Source: Sorghum bicolor (Eukaryota; Streptophyta; Magnoliopsida; Poales; Poaceae). From it: a stretch of 64,000 nt of DNA. Location of the stretch: contig NC_012873.2 in the NCBI RefSeq assembly GCF_000003195.3, positions 17,670,010 to 17,734,009 of the forward strand, read 5' to 3'. Within the stretch, counting starts at the first letter, position 1, and the number at the start of each line of letters is the position of its first letter. Under the pieces are notes generated by a model. The model worked only from the letters and a program-made list of their open reading frames with translations, was not told where the DNA came from and made no database searches. Both the position numbers and the translations under genes were made by a program. Shown in pieces: positions 1 to 11,100 of this stretch.

Positions 1-1490
1 CCGGAGCATTTTAAGCCTCCTCTATTTTCGAAAGTTTACTTAATACGTTATACCTATTGATGCATTACGTATAGGAGTTGTGATGAAACTGTTGTTGCAT
101 TCTACTCTATCCTTGTCCAGATAACTTACCCTCCCTGGTTGTAGAGTTAGGTTTGAGTAGCAGCTTAGCTATGCTTTAATCGGTAGAAGTCGGGTGATAT
201 TCTGTCATCCGCGCGATATAGGGTTGTGTCGGGTCGCGATGGTCTATATGTGCTATCGTGGATGGAACCTGATCAAATTGACTTAAGCCGGGCGGAGTTT
301 TGCAAGTGTGTAGTAACTCCGTCTGTGGCAGCTAAGGACCAATCGTTGCACGTCCTCTTGTCATGTTGAACGCATGCCTGACACTTAGTTGGCCGGATAA
401 CTCGTTCCGACCGCGAAGCCGAGTAGTATGACTCAGGCCGGAAGACCGGCAAGTATAAAGTGCGCACTACCGGAGGAAGTGCGGTGTGCGGGGGACCATT
501 GGCATAAGCCCAAAGGCAGGTGAGTTAAAATTCCTGACCTCCCTGGCAGAGTGGTAGCCCTGGGAGTGCGGCGCTGATCGGAGCCGCGATTTCTGAGTCG
601 TACCAAAGGTGACCCTTTGGCTCTCTGGCAGGGGATGTTTGGGTGAGTGCTAGGAATAAACCTCCAGCTGGATAGGAATTCGATTCGAATCGCCGTCTCT
701 CCCGGTTAGTGAGAACTTGACAGAGCAGCGGCAAACGTAGCATTCACTAATAAACTTGGTTCATGATAATGAGGATAGCAAGAAGAACATATGATGAAAT
801 TGATATGGTTATTATTGTTTGGAATAATCAAGTGATGTGTTGTAGTACAGGTGCTAATCTAGTGGTAGGCTGATGATAAATAAATCTGATGCTCTTAAAA
901 TGACTTAGTGGTAAGTTAAGCTTTTGGCAAAAAGGTGAGTCAACCAGCTCCACTTAAAATTCAGCCTTGCATGATCCTTGGTGTCTTTTATGTTTTACTA
1001 CACGGGTAAGTCTAGCTGAGTACATCCTCGTACTCAGGGTTTATTCCCACCTGTTGCAGATGATATCTTCTATGACGGTTTCTGCAAGACCTGTCTCCAT
1101 CCCGCTGGGGATGAGGACTAACCGTTGGGCACGGTTCTCTACTCTTCTCGTCTATGATGCTTTTGAAAGGATGACCTAGACTATGGCAGTAACAAACTTG
1201 TGAACTGAACTTTGAACAAGCGTGTGTACTTATTTTGCTTCCGCTACTTCGAACAAGTGTTGTAATAACTAAATACTCCGATGTGGTGCCGCTTCGACGG
1301 CAATGAATGACTATGTAACAATCGTTGTGTTTATGTTGAACTATTACGATCTTGGTTTGTTGCGAGTTGGTTTGAAGTCCTTCGTGATTTCGATTGACTA
1401 CCGGGATTATATGGGCTCAAGTTTAGAAACTTGATTGTTTGACGATCGTTTCTGCACTTGAACTCTTATAATTTGGTCGGTTCTGTGACA
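1..1490 (+). repeat. 5' LTR, 3'-terminal 1490 bp
   Basis: Identical in layout to 11248-12737; the mismatches I found are near 173, 348, 552-553, 625, 638, 861 and 1185. It ends in CA at 1490, directly before the primer-binding site. A strong splice-donor-like GTAAGT lies at 1006-1011. The short ORFs in it are not conserved coding sequences. The LTR start is outside the window. Confidence 0.9.
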
Positions 1491-1492
1491 GC

Positions 1493-1504
1493 TGGCATCG
1501 GAGC
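1493..1504 (+). other. Primer-binding site (initiator tRNA-Met type, two changes)
   Basis: TGGCATCGGAGC starts two bases after the LTR end. It differs at two positions from the usual plant chromovirus site TGGTATCAGAGC, which is seen unchanged in the other Tekay-like element at 47997-48008. Confidence 0.75.
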
Positions 1505-2312
1505 AAGTTCAGCATTATAAATGCAGCGTTTGTGTATTTAAAACAAAAGAATTTTTAAATAAAATGGTGTAAAACAAATAATTAAGTTATGCCAGTGGTC
1601 GAATCCTCCTTGCCCATATAAGGACTCTAGGTGGCTATTTAAGTACTGACTTGGGGGGGTTTTATTTATGCATCTTTAGCAGTACTCAGGTATGGATGTG
1701 TGATGACCGCACTATGCTACCCTGTGGTCTAATGGTGGAGGTAGCCTTCATATGTGAATTAGCCACATATGTCGCTAGATTTAAATTATGCAACGTCGCA
1801 CCTACGCTCAGGTAAGTGTGAGCTGTGAGAGCATGATCGTCCAAACGGCGGTCTAGGGGAGTGTTCGCGGTGGTTTTCTGGAGTGGTTACATGTCGAAAC
1901 CATGGAGCCACGAAAGAAACTTAATTGGGGAGTATTTAATTTCTCGGGTAGTTGTGGTGTCATTGTTGGGGCATGTTGGGCATGTCCAAGCAATGTGCAC
2001 TTAGTTTACTGCTTTCTTGAGTGATATATTTTGAGAACTGTTGGGCTGAAATGAAGTTTTCTGCAGGTACTCTAACAGCGCACGTATAAACCGATAGTTA
2101 CCGTATCGAGAGACGAATGTATGCCACCGTATATCCGTTAGAATATTAGTTTTCTAAGTTTGTGAGGACGTACGGTTCGTGCATGCATCATGTCGCATTC
2201 ATACATACATTCTGTCCGCTTCTTCCCTTACAATTTCGTCCCTTTTTAAATAATTAAAATGTTGCTTCAACTAATCCTCTTTTACCCATGGTATTCCTAT
2301 TCCTTTCCATAG
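1505..2312 (+). promoter_or_regulatory. Leader with candidate intron (1812-2312)
   Basis: There is no coding sequence here. A perfect donor CAG|GTAAGT lies at 1809-1817. A pyrimidine-rich tract ending in AG occupies 2291-2312, and the ATG of ORF0 follows at once. The simplest reading is a 501-bp leader intron that brings ORF0 next to the 5' end of the transcript. Splicing is inferred, not shown. Confidence 0.45.
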
Positions 2313-3398
2313 ATGGACGCACCCGCTTCACCTCGTCCCAGTGACACTTTCTTGCACGAGTTTGGCACTCCTACCCTGCTCTGGAGAGTGTTACGGACTG
2401 TTGGGTATACTGAGCCACCTCAGTATTCTTGGTGGGGGATGGAGAGCACAGGAGGGATCCAGTGGTTTGCTGTGCAGGGAGTTGTCCCTCCACATGGGGA
2501 CAAGCCTGCATGGACAGGCTGGACGTGCAGCTCAGATGGGCAGACTCCTTGGGAGGCAGCTCAGGTTGCAGCCCAGACTATCCTGCTCGACATCTGTCAG
2601 AGGTGTGGTGACGAGCTGACAGGAGGACCAGCGGCCTCCATTCCTAGTGCTGACCCAGCAGCCGCGGAGTGGAAACAGGCTGATGGTTGTGCTTTGGTTC
2701 GAGGCAGAGGAGAGAGAGCTGAGAGCACTAGTCCTGCTATGAGTGCTATGATGGCTGTACTCAAGCTGATCAGTCAGCGAGAGGGCACCTATGCACAGGT
2801 GATGGTGGCTGTTCGCAGGGCCCAGGAGATGCAGCGGAAGGCTGAAAAGCGTGGTCGCAAGTTTCGCAAGCAAGCTAGACTCCTGGAGCAAACTCAGAAG
2901 GACCGCAATGACTGGGAGGACATAGCGGAGTACCGTAGACAGCAGTGGGTGAAGGCCATCAGAGAGAGAGATCATAAGCAGGATCAGATGAGCCAGTTAG
3001 CTCGAGAGAGGGAGACTTTGCAGGAGCGCTTGGTGCAGCTCACCCGTGAGAGGGATACTGCACTCCGTGTGTCGGAGAACAGGCGCCGAGCATGGGAGAT
3101 GCACCGAGTTCAGTCGCTTGAGCGGGAGAACTATCTACAGGGTCAGATTGAGGCTGGTCTTGTGGAGATTCACCGTCTCAACAACTTGCTACACCCTATT
3201 CCTCGCCCTATACCCGTGTATCCAGAGGTGGGACCTCAGGTAATTGTGGCCGATGATGATGGTATGGAGGTTGATGGACCAGCAGCGGCTGCACCACCTT
3301 TACACGAGGACGTGGAGGATGAGGAGCTTGAGCCGGTTAGCGACGAGGATGGAGAGGCGATCTTTGACGCTGACTCGGACGACGAGCCTGGAGTGTAG
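2313..3398 (+). CDS. ORF0 protein: possible dsRBD-like N-terminus plus coiled coil
   Basis: A 361-residue protein upstream of gag, intact. Residues about 19-96 have the order helix (TLLWRVLRTVGY), strand (PPQYSWWGMES), strand (IQWFAVQGVVPPH), strand (WTGWTCSSDGQ), helix (EAAQVAAQTILLDICQ). This is reminiscent of a double-stranded-RNA-binding domain, although the basic KKxAK patch is absent. Residues about 150-290 are rich in Lys, Arg, Glu and Gln with heptad character, suggesting a long coiled coil. The C-terminal 60 residues are strongly acidic. Extra ORFs upstream of gag are known in related grass elements (from memory, the rice RIRE3/RIRE8 group); their function is unsettled. Start chosen because ATG 2313 directly follows a splice-acceptor-like AG. 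The other Tekay-like element carries an ORF in the same place (47060-47818). Confidence 0.7.
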   Translation: MDAPASPRPSDTFLHEFGTPTLLWRVLRTVGYTEPPQYSWWGMESTGGIQWFAVQGVVPPHGDKPAWTGWTCSSDGQTPWEAAQVAAQTILLDICQRCGDELTGGPAASIPSADPAAAEWKQADGCALVRGRGERAESTSPAMSAMMAVLKLISQREGTYAQVMVAVRRAQEMQRKAEKRGRKFRKQARLLEQTQKDRNDWEDIAEYRRQQWVKAIRERDHKQDQMSQLARERETLQERLVQLTRERDTALRVSENRRRAWEMHRVQSLERENYLQGQIEAGLVEIHRLNNLLHPIPRPIPVYPEVGPQVIVADDDGMEVDGPAAAAPPLHEDVEDEELEPVSDEDGEAIFDADSDDEPGV

Positions 3399-3753
3399 GG
3401 AGTAGTGAGTAGTTGCTGCCAGGATCTTTTGTTGTATGCCAGTCGCTGTGTTGCTTTTGTAACCATGTTGTAATCCGAAACTTTGACCTTGACTCATGGC
3501 ATGTACTGGAGGGGTGTAATACCTTCATGGACCCTATGTGCAGTCTTTATGATCGTTATGTTATGCCGATGTTTCCGTTGTGGTGCGTATTGCGGATATC
3601 TATGTCATGTGTTGGATTGGTGATGTTGTTTTGTGGAATGGAATTGTTGTGCCTTTCTGTAAAGCTATTCTCTCGAATACTTTCAGGCATGAATATAATT
3701 TCTTCTGCGGCAAATCTTTTCATCATCAATGCTCACTGACTGTGTCTTTTCAG
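3399..3753 (+). promoter_or_regulatory. ORF0-gag spacer ending in a splice-acceptor-like site
   Basis: 355 bp between the ORF0 stop and the gag ATG. It ends with branch-point-like CTCAC/CTGAC, then a pyrimidine run and CAG at 3751-3753, immediately followed by ATG 3754. The reading frame of gag is open back to 3580, but the residues there are not gag-like. Inferred: a second acceptor that would let a spliced RNA skip ORF0 and express gag-pol. Confidence 0.4.
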
Positions 3754-6700
3754 ATGTCTCGTGGCACCCGAGGTGCGGAACAGCGTGCAAACATGAATCC
3801 ACCACCTCCTCCTCCACTACCAAATCCAGCTGAGCTGATGCAAATGATGGTGGAAAATCAGAGGATGCTCACTGAGACCATCAACCGGATGGCAAATCAG
3901 GGAGGCCGTAATGCACAGGAAGGGCCAGCTCCTAACCAGTACAGTAGCTTCAAGGACTTCATGGATACGAAGCCCCCACCTTTCAGAGAAGCTGAAGAAC
4001 CCCTTCAAGCTGAAGAGTGGCTGAACACGGTGGAACAAAAGTTTCGCCTACTTCGGTTGACTGAAGGTTTGAAGGCAGAGTATGCAGCTCATCAACTGCA
4101 AGGACCAGCAGGCATCTGGTGGAATCAGTATTGGGAAGCTCTTCCAGCCGACACCGTGCTTGATTGGAATCTTTTCCGTGATGCTTTTAAAGGGCATTTT
4201 ATTCCTCCAGGTGTTATGGAGATGAAGCACACCGAGTTCATGCAGCTGACTCAGGGCAACAAAACTCTGAAGGAGTATTTGCATGCTTTCAATCACTTGT
4301 CTAGGTATGCTCCTGAGTTTGTGAACACGGAGACGAAAAAGATCGCTAGTTTCAAGCGGGGTTTGGGTCCCAAATTGCTGAAGACTATGGGCCGCACTAG
4401 GTGTGCAACTTTCAATGAGTTTGTCAGTGATGCTCTTACTCAAGAGAATTATAACACTGTGTACACTGCGACCAAGACTCGCAAGAGGGCTTTTGAGGCC
4501 GGGGCAGGATCATCTCAGTCCAAGGCTCCAGTGGCAGTTAAGCCACCATTCCGTGCTCCAACCCCCAACCAGCGATACCGCCCTCCGGTGAAGAAGAATC
4601 AGGCAAAGACGGGTTTTCGCAAGGGGTACTCTATTGCTCTTCCTAGGGGCAACACGGGTCCCAACTATGCCAAGACTCCACCAGCCAACCGTCCGTGCTG
4701 GAACTGCAATCAGACCGGGCATTGGCAGAGCAACTGTCCTTACCCGCCAAAGAAGGGCAACCAAGGGAACGTCCGTCAGGGGCGTGTTCATTACACAACT
4801 GTGGAGGCAATCCCTGCTGGTGAGGTAGTCACGGCTGGTAAGTTTCTGGTCAATCAACATGATGCACTCGTGCTTTTTGATTCTGGAGCATCGCATTCTT
4901 TTGTGAGTTCGGAATTTGTATCTAAGCATAGCATCAAGACCATCATACTTGATAAGGGCAGTTATTGTATTAGTGCTGCGGGGAATGATATTTCCACCAA
5001 TCAAGTGGTTTTGGGGGCAACTCTGGAGATAGGAGGCCGTCAGTTTCTTGCTGATCTGGTTGTTTTACCCGATGTGGGCATAGATGTAATTCTGGGGATG
5101 AAGTGGATGAGTGGTAATGGAGTTCTTATAGACACCACCACTCGTGTAGTGATGTTGAAAGACCCAGATACCAAGGAGGCATTTCTAGTGCAACTCCCTC
5201 GTGATATTCAAATCCGTAGCACTGTGAATGCAGTCATCTCTAAGGCTATTCAGGATATTCCGGTGGTGTGTGAGTTTCCGGATGTTTTTCCTGATGATCT
5301 ACCCGGGCTTCCTCCGGATCGGGATGTGGAGTTTAAAATTGAATTGATTCCAGGCACCGCTCCGATCTCTAGAAGACCTTATAGGATGCCGCCTAATGAG
5401 TTAGCTGAGCTTAAGACCCAACTAAATGAGTTGTTGCAGAAGGGTCTTATTCGTCCTAGTTCTTCTCCTTGGGGTTGTCCGGCTATCTTTGTGAAGAAGA
5501 AGGATCAGTCTTTGCGCATGTGTGTGGACTATCGTCCTCTAAATGCGGTGACTATCAAGAACAAATACCCTCTTCCTCGCATTGACATCTTGTTTGATCA
5601 GTTGTCTAAAGCTAAGGTATTCTCCAAGATTGATTTGCGATCTGGGTACCATCAGATCAAGATCCGTCCTGAAGATATCCCTAAGACGGCTTTCTCGACG
5701 AGGTATGGGTTGTATGAGTACCTTGTCATGTCCTTCGGGTTTACGAATGCACCTGCTCATTTCATGTATCTTATGAATTCGGTGTTCATGCCCGAATTGG
5801 ACAAGTTTGTAGTGGTCTTCATTGATGATATCTTGGTATATTCTTGCAATGAACAGGAGCATGCAGAGCATCTGCGTGTCGTGTTGTCGCGTTTGCACGA
5901 ACATCAGCTTTATGCTAAGTTTAGCAAATGCGAGTTTTGGCTAAAGAAAGTACCTTTCTTGGGCCATGTCTTATCTGAAGAAGGCATATCAGTAGATCCG
6001 GCTAAGGTGCAAGAGGTGCTGGATTGGAAAGTTCCAACTTCGGTACACGAGGTTCGGAGTTTTCTCGGTCTGGCTGGGTATTACCGTCGATTTATTCCGG
6101 AGTTCTCCAAAATATCCAAGCCTATGACTCGTCTACTTCAGAAAGATGAAAAGTTTGTGTGGACACCTGAGTGTGAAGAGGCATTCCACAAGTTGAGGAC
6201 ATTGTTGACATCAGCTCCTGTCCTAGCTCAACCTGATATCGAGAAGCCTTTCGATGTCTTTTGTGACGCATCAGGCATTGGTTTAGGCTATGTGTTGATG
6301 CAGGAAGGTCGCGTTATCGCGTATGCCTCGCGCCAACTTCGAAAGCATGAGGTCAATTACCCCACTCATGACTTAGAATTGGCAGCAGTTGTTCATGCTT
6401 TGAAAATCTGGAGGCATTATCTGCTGGGTAATCTGTGTAATATCTACACCGATCATAAGAGCCTCAAGTATATCTTCACTCAACCTGAACTGAACATGCG
6501 GCAGCGAAGGTGGCTTGAGTTGATTAAAGACTATAATCTCCAAGTGCACTATCATCCGGGCAAGGCAAACGTGGTGGCGGATGCCTTGAGTCGGAAAGCG
6601 CACTGTCACTCAATCCAAGTGGAAGATCCGTTGTTGTCACATCTTATGCATCCACTTGTGCTCAACCAGATTTCTCTGGAAAGTACCATTCGCAATCGAG

Positions 6701-8052
6701 TCATCGAGTTGCAGCAGACAGATGTAGGCATCCACCATATCAAGAGAAAGATGAAAGAAGAAGAAACCAAGCATTTCCGGGTTGATGAAAACGGAATTCT
6801 TTGGTTCAAGGATCGACTTGTGGTCCCGAAAGACCGCGAGCTGCGAAATCAGATCTTATCTGAAGCTCATTCATCCAAAATGTCTATCCATCCTGGTAGT
6901 AGCAAGATGTATCAGGATCTGAAACCTTTGTTTTGGTGGACAAAGATGAAAAAGGAGATAGCGGCTTTTGTCGCTCGCTGTGACAATTGTTGTCGCGTGA
7001 AGGCTGTTCACATGAAAGCTGGTTTGCTTCAACCCTTGTCAATTCCTGGTTGGAAATGGGAAGAAGTCAGCATGGATTTCATCAGTGGACTCCCAACTTC
7101 TGTTAAGGGTTATGACTCCATCTGGGTGGTTGTGGATCGTTTGACCAAGGTTGCTCGATTTATTCCAGTCCGAACTGATTATCGTCCTCATCAGTATGCG
7201 GAGTTGTATTTCGAGCACATTGTTCGTCAGTATGGTGTGCCTCGAACAATCATATCTGATCGCGGACCACAGTTCACTGCTCGTTTTTGGGAATGCCTTC
7301 ATGAGCAGATTGGTACTCACCTGGTCCGCAGCTCTGCTTATCACCCCCAAACAGCAGGTCAAACTGAACGAGTTAACCAGATCCTTGAAGATATGTTGAG
7401 GGCATGTGCTCTCTCATCAAAAGGTTCTTGGGTCAAGTGGTTGCCATTAGCTGAGTTCTCCTACAACAACAGTTATCAGGAGAGTATCAAAATGGCTCCA
7501 TTTGAAGCCTTATACGGTCGAAAGTGTCGAACCCCGTTGAATTGGGTAGAAGCTGGAGAGCGAAGATACTACGGCATCGATTTCGTGAACGAAGCGGAGC
7601 AGAAAGTCCGTGTTATCCAGCAACACCTGGAAGCTGCTCAAGCTCGTCAGAAAAGTTATGCTGACAAGAGAAGGAAGCCGATTGAGTTTTCAGTTGGTGA
7701 CCATGTGTACATCAAGGTGTCTCCGATGAAGGGTGTACAAAGGTTCGGAGTCAAGCGAAAGCTTGCGCCTCGCTATGTGGGGCCTTATCGGATTCTCGAA
7801 CGGAAAGGGAATGTGGCATACAAAGTTCAACTCCCAGTTGCGCTTCGAGCTATCTTCCCCGTTTTCCACGTATCACAATTGAAGAAGTGCCTTCGTGTAC
7901 CGGAGGAACGAGTGGAAATTCGGGATATCAAGTTAAAGTCCGACTTGGTGTATGAGGAGAAACCCGTAGCGATTCTTGATCGCAAGGAACGGGAAACGCG
8001 TAATCGTGTGGTTAAACTCTACAAGGTGTTGTGGAGCAACCACGGGGAATAA
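3754..8052 (+). CDS. Gag-Pol polyprotein, chromovirus type (stop within chromodomain)
   Basis: One open frame of 1432 codons. Gag: residues about 60-250 with the GPAGIWWNQ type motif. CCHC knuckle C-X2-C-X4-H-X4-C begins at residue 315. Protease: DSGA at 376. Reverse transcriptase: palm motif FIDD with aspartates at 691-692. RNase H: CDAS aspartate at 838 and TDHKSLKY. Integrase: an HHCC-like zinc region, then D1108, D1169 and E1205, which is exactly D,D-35-E. The C-terminus enters a chromodomain ([10 protein letters not shown]) and meets TAA at 8050-8052. These proteins form the particle, cleave the polyprotein, copy the RNA and insert the cDNA; the chromodomain is thought to guide integration. 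Start taken as ATG 3754 (acceptor-like AG just before it) rather than 3580. Apart from the stop, every catalytic residue I can see is intact. Confidence 0.9.
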   Translation: MSRGTRGAEQRANMNPPPPPPLPNPAELMQMMVENQRMLTETINRMANQGGRNAQEGPAPNQYSSFKDFMDTKPPPFREAEEPLQAEEWLNTVEQKFRLLRLTEGLKAEYAAHQLQGPAGIWWNQYWEALPADTVLDWNLFRDAFKGHFIPPGVMEMKHTEFMQLTQGNKTLKEYLHAFNHLSRYAPEFVNTETKKIASFKRGLGPKLLKTMGRTRCATFNEFVSDALTQENYNTVYTATKTRKRAFEAGAGSSQSKAPVAVKPPFRAPTPNQRYRPPVKKNQAKTGFRKGYSIALPRGNTGPNYAKTPPANRPCWNCNQTGHWQSNCPYPPKKGNQGNVRQGRVHYTTVEAIPAGEVVTAGKFLVNQHDALVLFDSGASHSFVSSEFVSKHSIKTIILDKGSYCISAAGNDISTNQVVLGATLEIGGRQFLADLVVLPDVGIDVILGMKWMSGNGVLIDTTTRVVMLKDPDTKEAFLVQLPRDIQIRSTVNAVISKAIQDIPVVCEFPDVFPDDLPGLPPDRDVEFKIELIPGTAPISRRPYRMPPNELAELKTQLNELLQKGLIRPSSSPWGCPAIFVKKKDQSLRMCVDYRPLNAVTIKNKYPLPRIDILFDQLSKAKVFSKIDLRSGYHQIKIRPEDIPKTAFSTRYGLYEYLVMSFGFTNAPAHFMYLMNSVFMPELDKFVVVFIDDILVYSCNEQEHAEHLRVVLSRLHEHQLYAKFSKCEFWLKKVPFLGHVLSEEGISVDPAKVQEVLDWKVPTSVHEVRSFLGLAGYYRRFIPEFSKISKPMTRLLQKDEKFVWTPECEEAFHKLRTLLTSAPVLAQPDIEKPFDVFCDASGIGLGYVLMQEGRVIAYASRQLRKHEVNYPTHDLELAAVVHALKIWRHYLLGNLCNIYTDHKSLKYIFTQPELNMRQRRWLELIKDYNLQVHYHPGKANVVADALSRKAHCHSIQVEDPLLSHLMHPLVLNQISLESTIRNRVIELQQTDVGIHHIKRKMKEEETKHFRVDENGILWFKDRLVVPKDRELRNQILSEAHSSKMSIHPGSSKMYQDLKPLFWWTKMKKEIAAFVARCDNCCRVKAVHMKAGLLQPLSIPGWKWEEVSMDFISGLPTSVKGYDSIWVVVDRLTKVARFIPVRTDYRPHQYAELYFEHIVRQYGVPRTIISDRGPQFTARFWECLHEQIGTHLVRSSAYHPQTAGQTERVNQILEDMLRACALSSKGSWVKWLPLAEFSYNNSYQESIKMAPFEALYGRKCRTPLNWVEAGERRYYGIDFVNEAEQKVRVIQQHLEAAQARQKSYADKRRKPIEFSVGDHVYIKVSPMKGVQRFGVKRKLAPRYVGPYRILERKGNVAYKVQLPVALRAIFPVFHVSQLKKCLRVPEERVEIRDIKLKSDLVYEEKPVAILDRKERETRNRVVKLYKVLWSNHGE

Positions 8053-8118
8053 GATGCCACTTGGGAGACGGAGGATTATTTAAAAGAAGTTTACAAAACC
8101 TTCTTCGAAAATCAGTAA
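8053..8118 (+). pseudogene. Chromodomain C-terminal half beyond a premature stop
   Basis: Directly after TAA 8050-8052 the same frame continues for 21 residues to TAA 8116-8118. It includes the chromodomain signature ATWE and the tail DYLKEVYKTFF. The missing residue is probably an acidic one, so a single base change would explain the break. Confidence 0.75.
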
Positions 8119-8124
8119 GCTTTC

Positions 8125-8143
8125 AAATCTCGGGACGAGATTT
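8125..8143 (+). other. Hairpin just upstream of the polypurine tract
   Basis: AAATCTCG, loop GGA, CGAGATTT: a perfect 8-bp stem 3 bases before the polypurine region. The other Tekay-like element has the equivalent stem at 43931-43950. Confidence 0.65.
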
Positions 8144-8146
8144 TTG

Positions 8147-8160
8147 TTAGGGGGGAGGGC
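8147..8160 (+). other. Polypurine tract
   Basis: TTAGGGGGGAGGGC directly abuts the 3' LTR start TGTAACACCC at 8161; plus-strand DNA synthesis would be primed here. Confidence 0.85.
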
Positions 8161-11100
8161 TGTAACACCCCAGTGTTATGGTTGCATCAAACATGTGCAT
8201 AGCATGAGCATCACCATTTATTCAAAGCATCCATGATCATCATCTATCTTGAGACATGTCATCCTTTGCAAAAATGTGTTTTAAATTGCTTAAATAGGCT
8301 TCCTATGCTTATGTTTGAGTGAACAATGCTTGTGTTTGTGCTTAATGTCTTGGTAAATAGCTTATCTATGCTTAACTTAACCTTGGGAACAATGTTCATG
8401 TTGATCACTTCTCCAAAATAATCACTTAAGTCATACTTATGCAAATAGGCCCTAGAAACCTCTTTTGCTTAGGCTTTTAAAAAGTGTTTCATAAAATGTT
8501 TGCATGTCAAAACTTCCTACAGCAAAGTTGTAGCAAATTTTATAAGGAACAAAAGTTGTTTTATGACCATCTCATGAAAATGAACACAAATAGCACAAAA
8601 GTGGCCCACAAGGCAGATTTGGGGCTGTTTTCCACACTTAGAAAATTTTCTAAGTCCCCGGGTGGTTTGCAGTTTGTGTGATCGATTTTGGAAACTCCAT
8701 ATCTTTCAATCCAGGCCGATCTAGTCTTTGCTCTAGTTGACAAAGTTGTAGATCTCGCCTAGTACTCCAAGTTTGTCAACTACGCCATCTCCTAATTCGC
8801 TCTGGTTTGGGAGATAATCATCGGTGAAGTCGCTCTGTCAGTCGGCCATTGCTGTCTCTGAATCGACTTGGACCTCGTCGACGTGGCCGACCGCCGGCAG
8901 CGCTCCATCGCCATTTGGCGCCCGTACGCCGTTCCTGGCCCCGCCTGTCAGCCCTCGTCGCGTGCATGACCACCACGGCGACGCCCCGAGCGAGTGGACG
9001 CGTCCACTTCGCTCTGCCTCGCCCTCTCTCGCCTGAACCTCGCCCGCAGCGGGCTCTCCGCCGCGAGCTCACTCCGGCGAGCTCGTGTGCGCCCCTCTCT
9101 GTGTCTCCGTCCACCAAACTCCACCCAAAGCTCCGCCGTGAGCCGCTCTCCAAGCTCCACCCTCTAACTCGCCGAGAAACCCACCGGTGAGCCGACATTT
9201 CTTTCTTCCCCCAAATCGGTCCGCCGTGACCCTCTTCTCCGGCGAACTCAATGCCGAGCGTTGTGAGGCTTCTCATCATCCTTGGTTAGGTCCTAGAGGT
9301 AGCTTAGGTCCTTAGCGAGCTTTTGCGCCACCTGGTGGACGCTCTACCGGGTTCTCCGTCGCCGGACACGGTGCGCAGCGCCGCCGTGCTTCCGCCGGAG
9401 TTGGGTGCTCTCGTGGCCAGCGCTTTCCACGGGGATCTAGGCCAAGCCGCGTACCTAGGAAGCTTCGCCCTAGTCTGCTGGTGCTGTAGAAGGCCTTAGG
9501 TCACGCTCTACCGGCCTGAGGGCTCCGGCGTAACGCCGAGCACCTCCGCCGAGCCGCCATTGCCGACGGTGAGTCCCTTCCGGTGGCTCCGCCGTGGCAA
9601 AAGTGGGGTCAATCGAGTCGTTAGGGTTTGGGGATCACGTTGATGCCCTGGGTTTGGCCGGAGACCTCGCCGTCGCGGAGAAATCGCCGGCGAAGATCGC
9701 CTCGGCCGCGAGGAAGAAGAGCCTGACGGGTGGGACCCACTGTCAGCGACTCTCTCTTTCCCTCCTTTTCTTTTATTCAAAATCCTGATTTTTGGATTTC
9801 TTGCAAAAATCATATCTCCTGTTTCTGAGATCCAAAAATTGTGAAACAAATTTTGTGTTGTTTCTTGAGATGGCTAGTATTTAATAAAAATATAAAATGA
9901 ATCATGTTTTCTGAGAAATTATTTTTTTTGGATTTAATCTTGTTATTTATGGATAAATGCATATCTCTGGTTTTACTGATTAGTTTGCTCTGAAATTTTT
10001 ATGGTGGTCTTTGCATGGCATTAGAGTGCTCTGATGATTATTTCATGATTTTTGGAGCACTGCAGTTGTGATATGTAATTTGTGTTTGAAATATGGCTTG
10101 TTTCTTTAATTAAATCACATAAAATAATTGGTGCTTATGCTGGTGCTCTATTTTGGTGGTAAACTTGTTTATGGTATTCCTAAGATATAAATAATCTGAA
10201 ATATGTTGTTTGACACTATATAAGTCATGTCTATGAATTTATGAAATAAATGCCTTGATACATGTTAAATGCATATCTTTAATTCGGCATATGCAATGGT
10301 CCTGAAATTTTTATGGTGGTGATCTGATGTTATACTTGTGCCTCTGTAATTTTTGTAGATTTTTCTGAGCACTTTAACTAATATCTTGTAAATATGCCTT
10401 ATCTAAAATTAATTAATAAATGCCTTGTTAAGTAATTGTTTTGGGGTTTTCAACTAATGATCTGGTGACCTTGTAATATGTCTGTGCTCATGAGTCATGT
10501 GGTTGGCATGGTTTGTGTTTTGATCATGTCATTAAATAATTAACTATAGGGTTAAATGCTGTTCTGGACAGCAAGTGAGTAATTTAACTTTGCTTAATGA
10601 TAACTTGACTTTCTGTGAAACTTGTATAAAACAAAGTTGTTCTAAACTTGTTGAACTAACTGAGGTTTAAATTTGAGGTCATTTGGCCAAGTAGTTTAAA
10701 AGTTATAGCTGTTCCAAGTTGGGTTCCAGAAATAGGGGTTCTCTGTTTTTCTGGGACAGAACCTGGAACTTTGTTAAAATGACTAGTTTAATGTTTGAAT
10801 CTTGCTGTCATGTTTAAAGATGAGTTGTAGATAATTTCCTAAGCTTTCCAGAATGTCCTTACTCATGTTTGTTGGACCTGTCTATCTATAATTATGATTT
10901 ATTTACTGAGCCTACTTGTTTTATGTTGTTTGCTGCTTTGGTGCCATGATAGGTTTGGGTTATGTTAACTTGTTTATTCATGTGAGTTAGTATAACTCTT
11001 GCTCCGTAAATGAGTGTCCAGTGAGTTGCTTGTGTTATTAAGCATTCATCTGTGGCATGTGCACCTTCTCATTCATCGAGCATGCAATAGGTGCACCGGA

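Noticed and set aside
273..743. Two minus-strand ORFs (64 and 72 codons), repeated at 11520-11990
   Set aside because: They repeat because both lie in the LTR pair. They lack start context or known motifs, and one differs between the copies by nonsynonymous changes without selection signs.
4510..5004. 164-codon minus-strand ORF opposite gag-pol
   Set aside because: Shadow of the gag-pol frame; the plus frame holds the CCHC knuckle and protease.
8818..9849. Overlapping ORFs on both strands in GC-rich DNA of the 3' LTR
   Set aside because: Several frames are open at once, which is typical for GC-rich sequence poor in stop codons; products are Arg/Ser/Gly low complexity.
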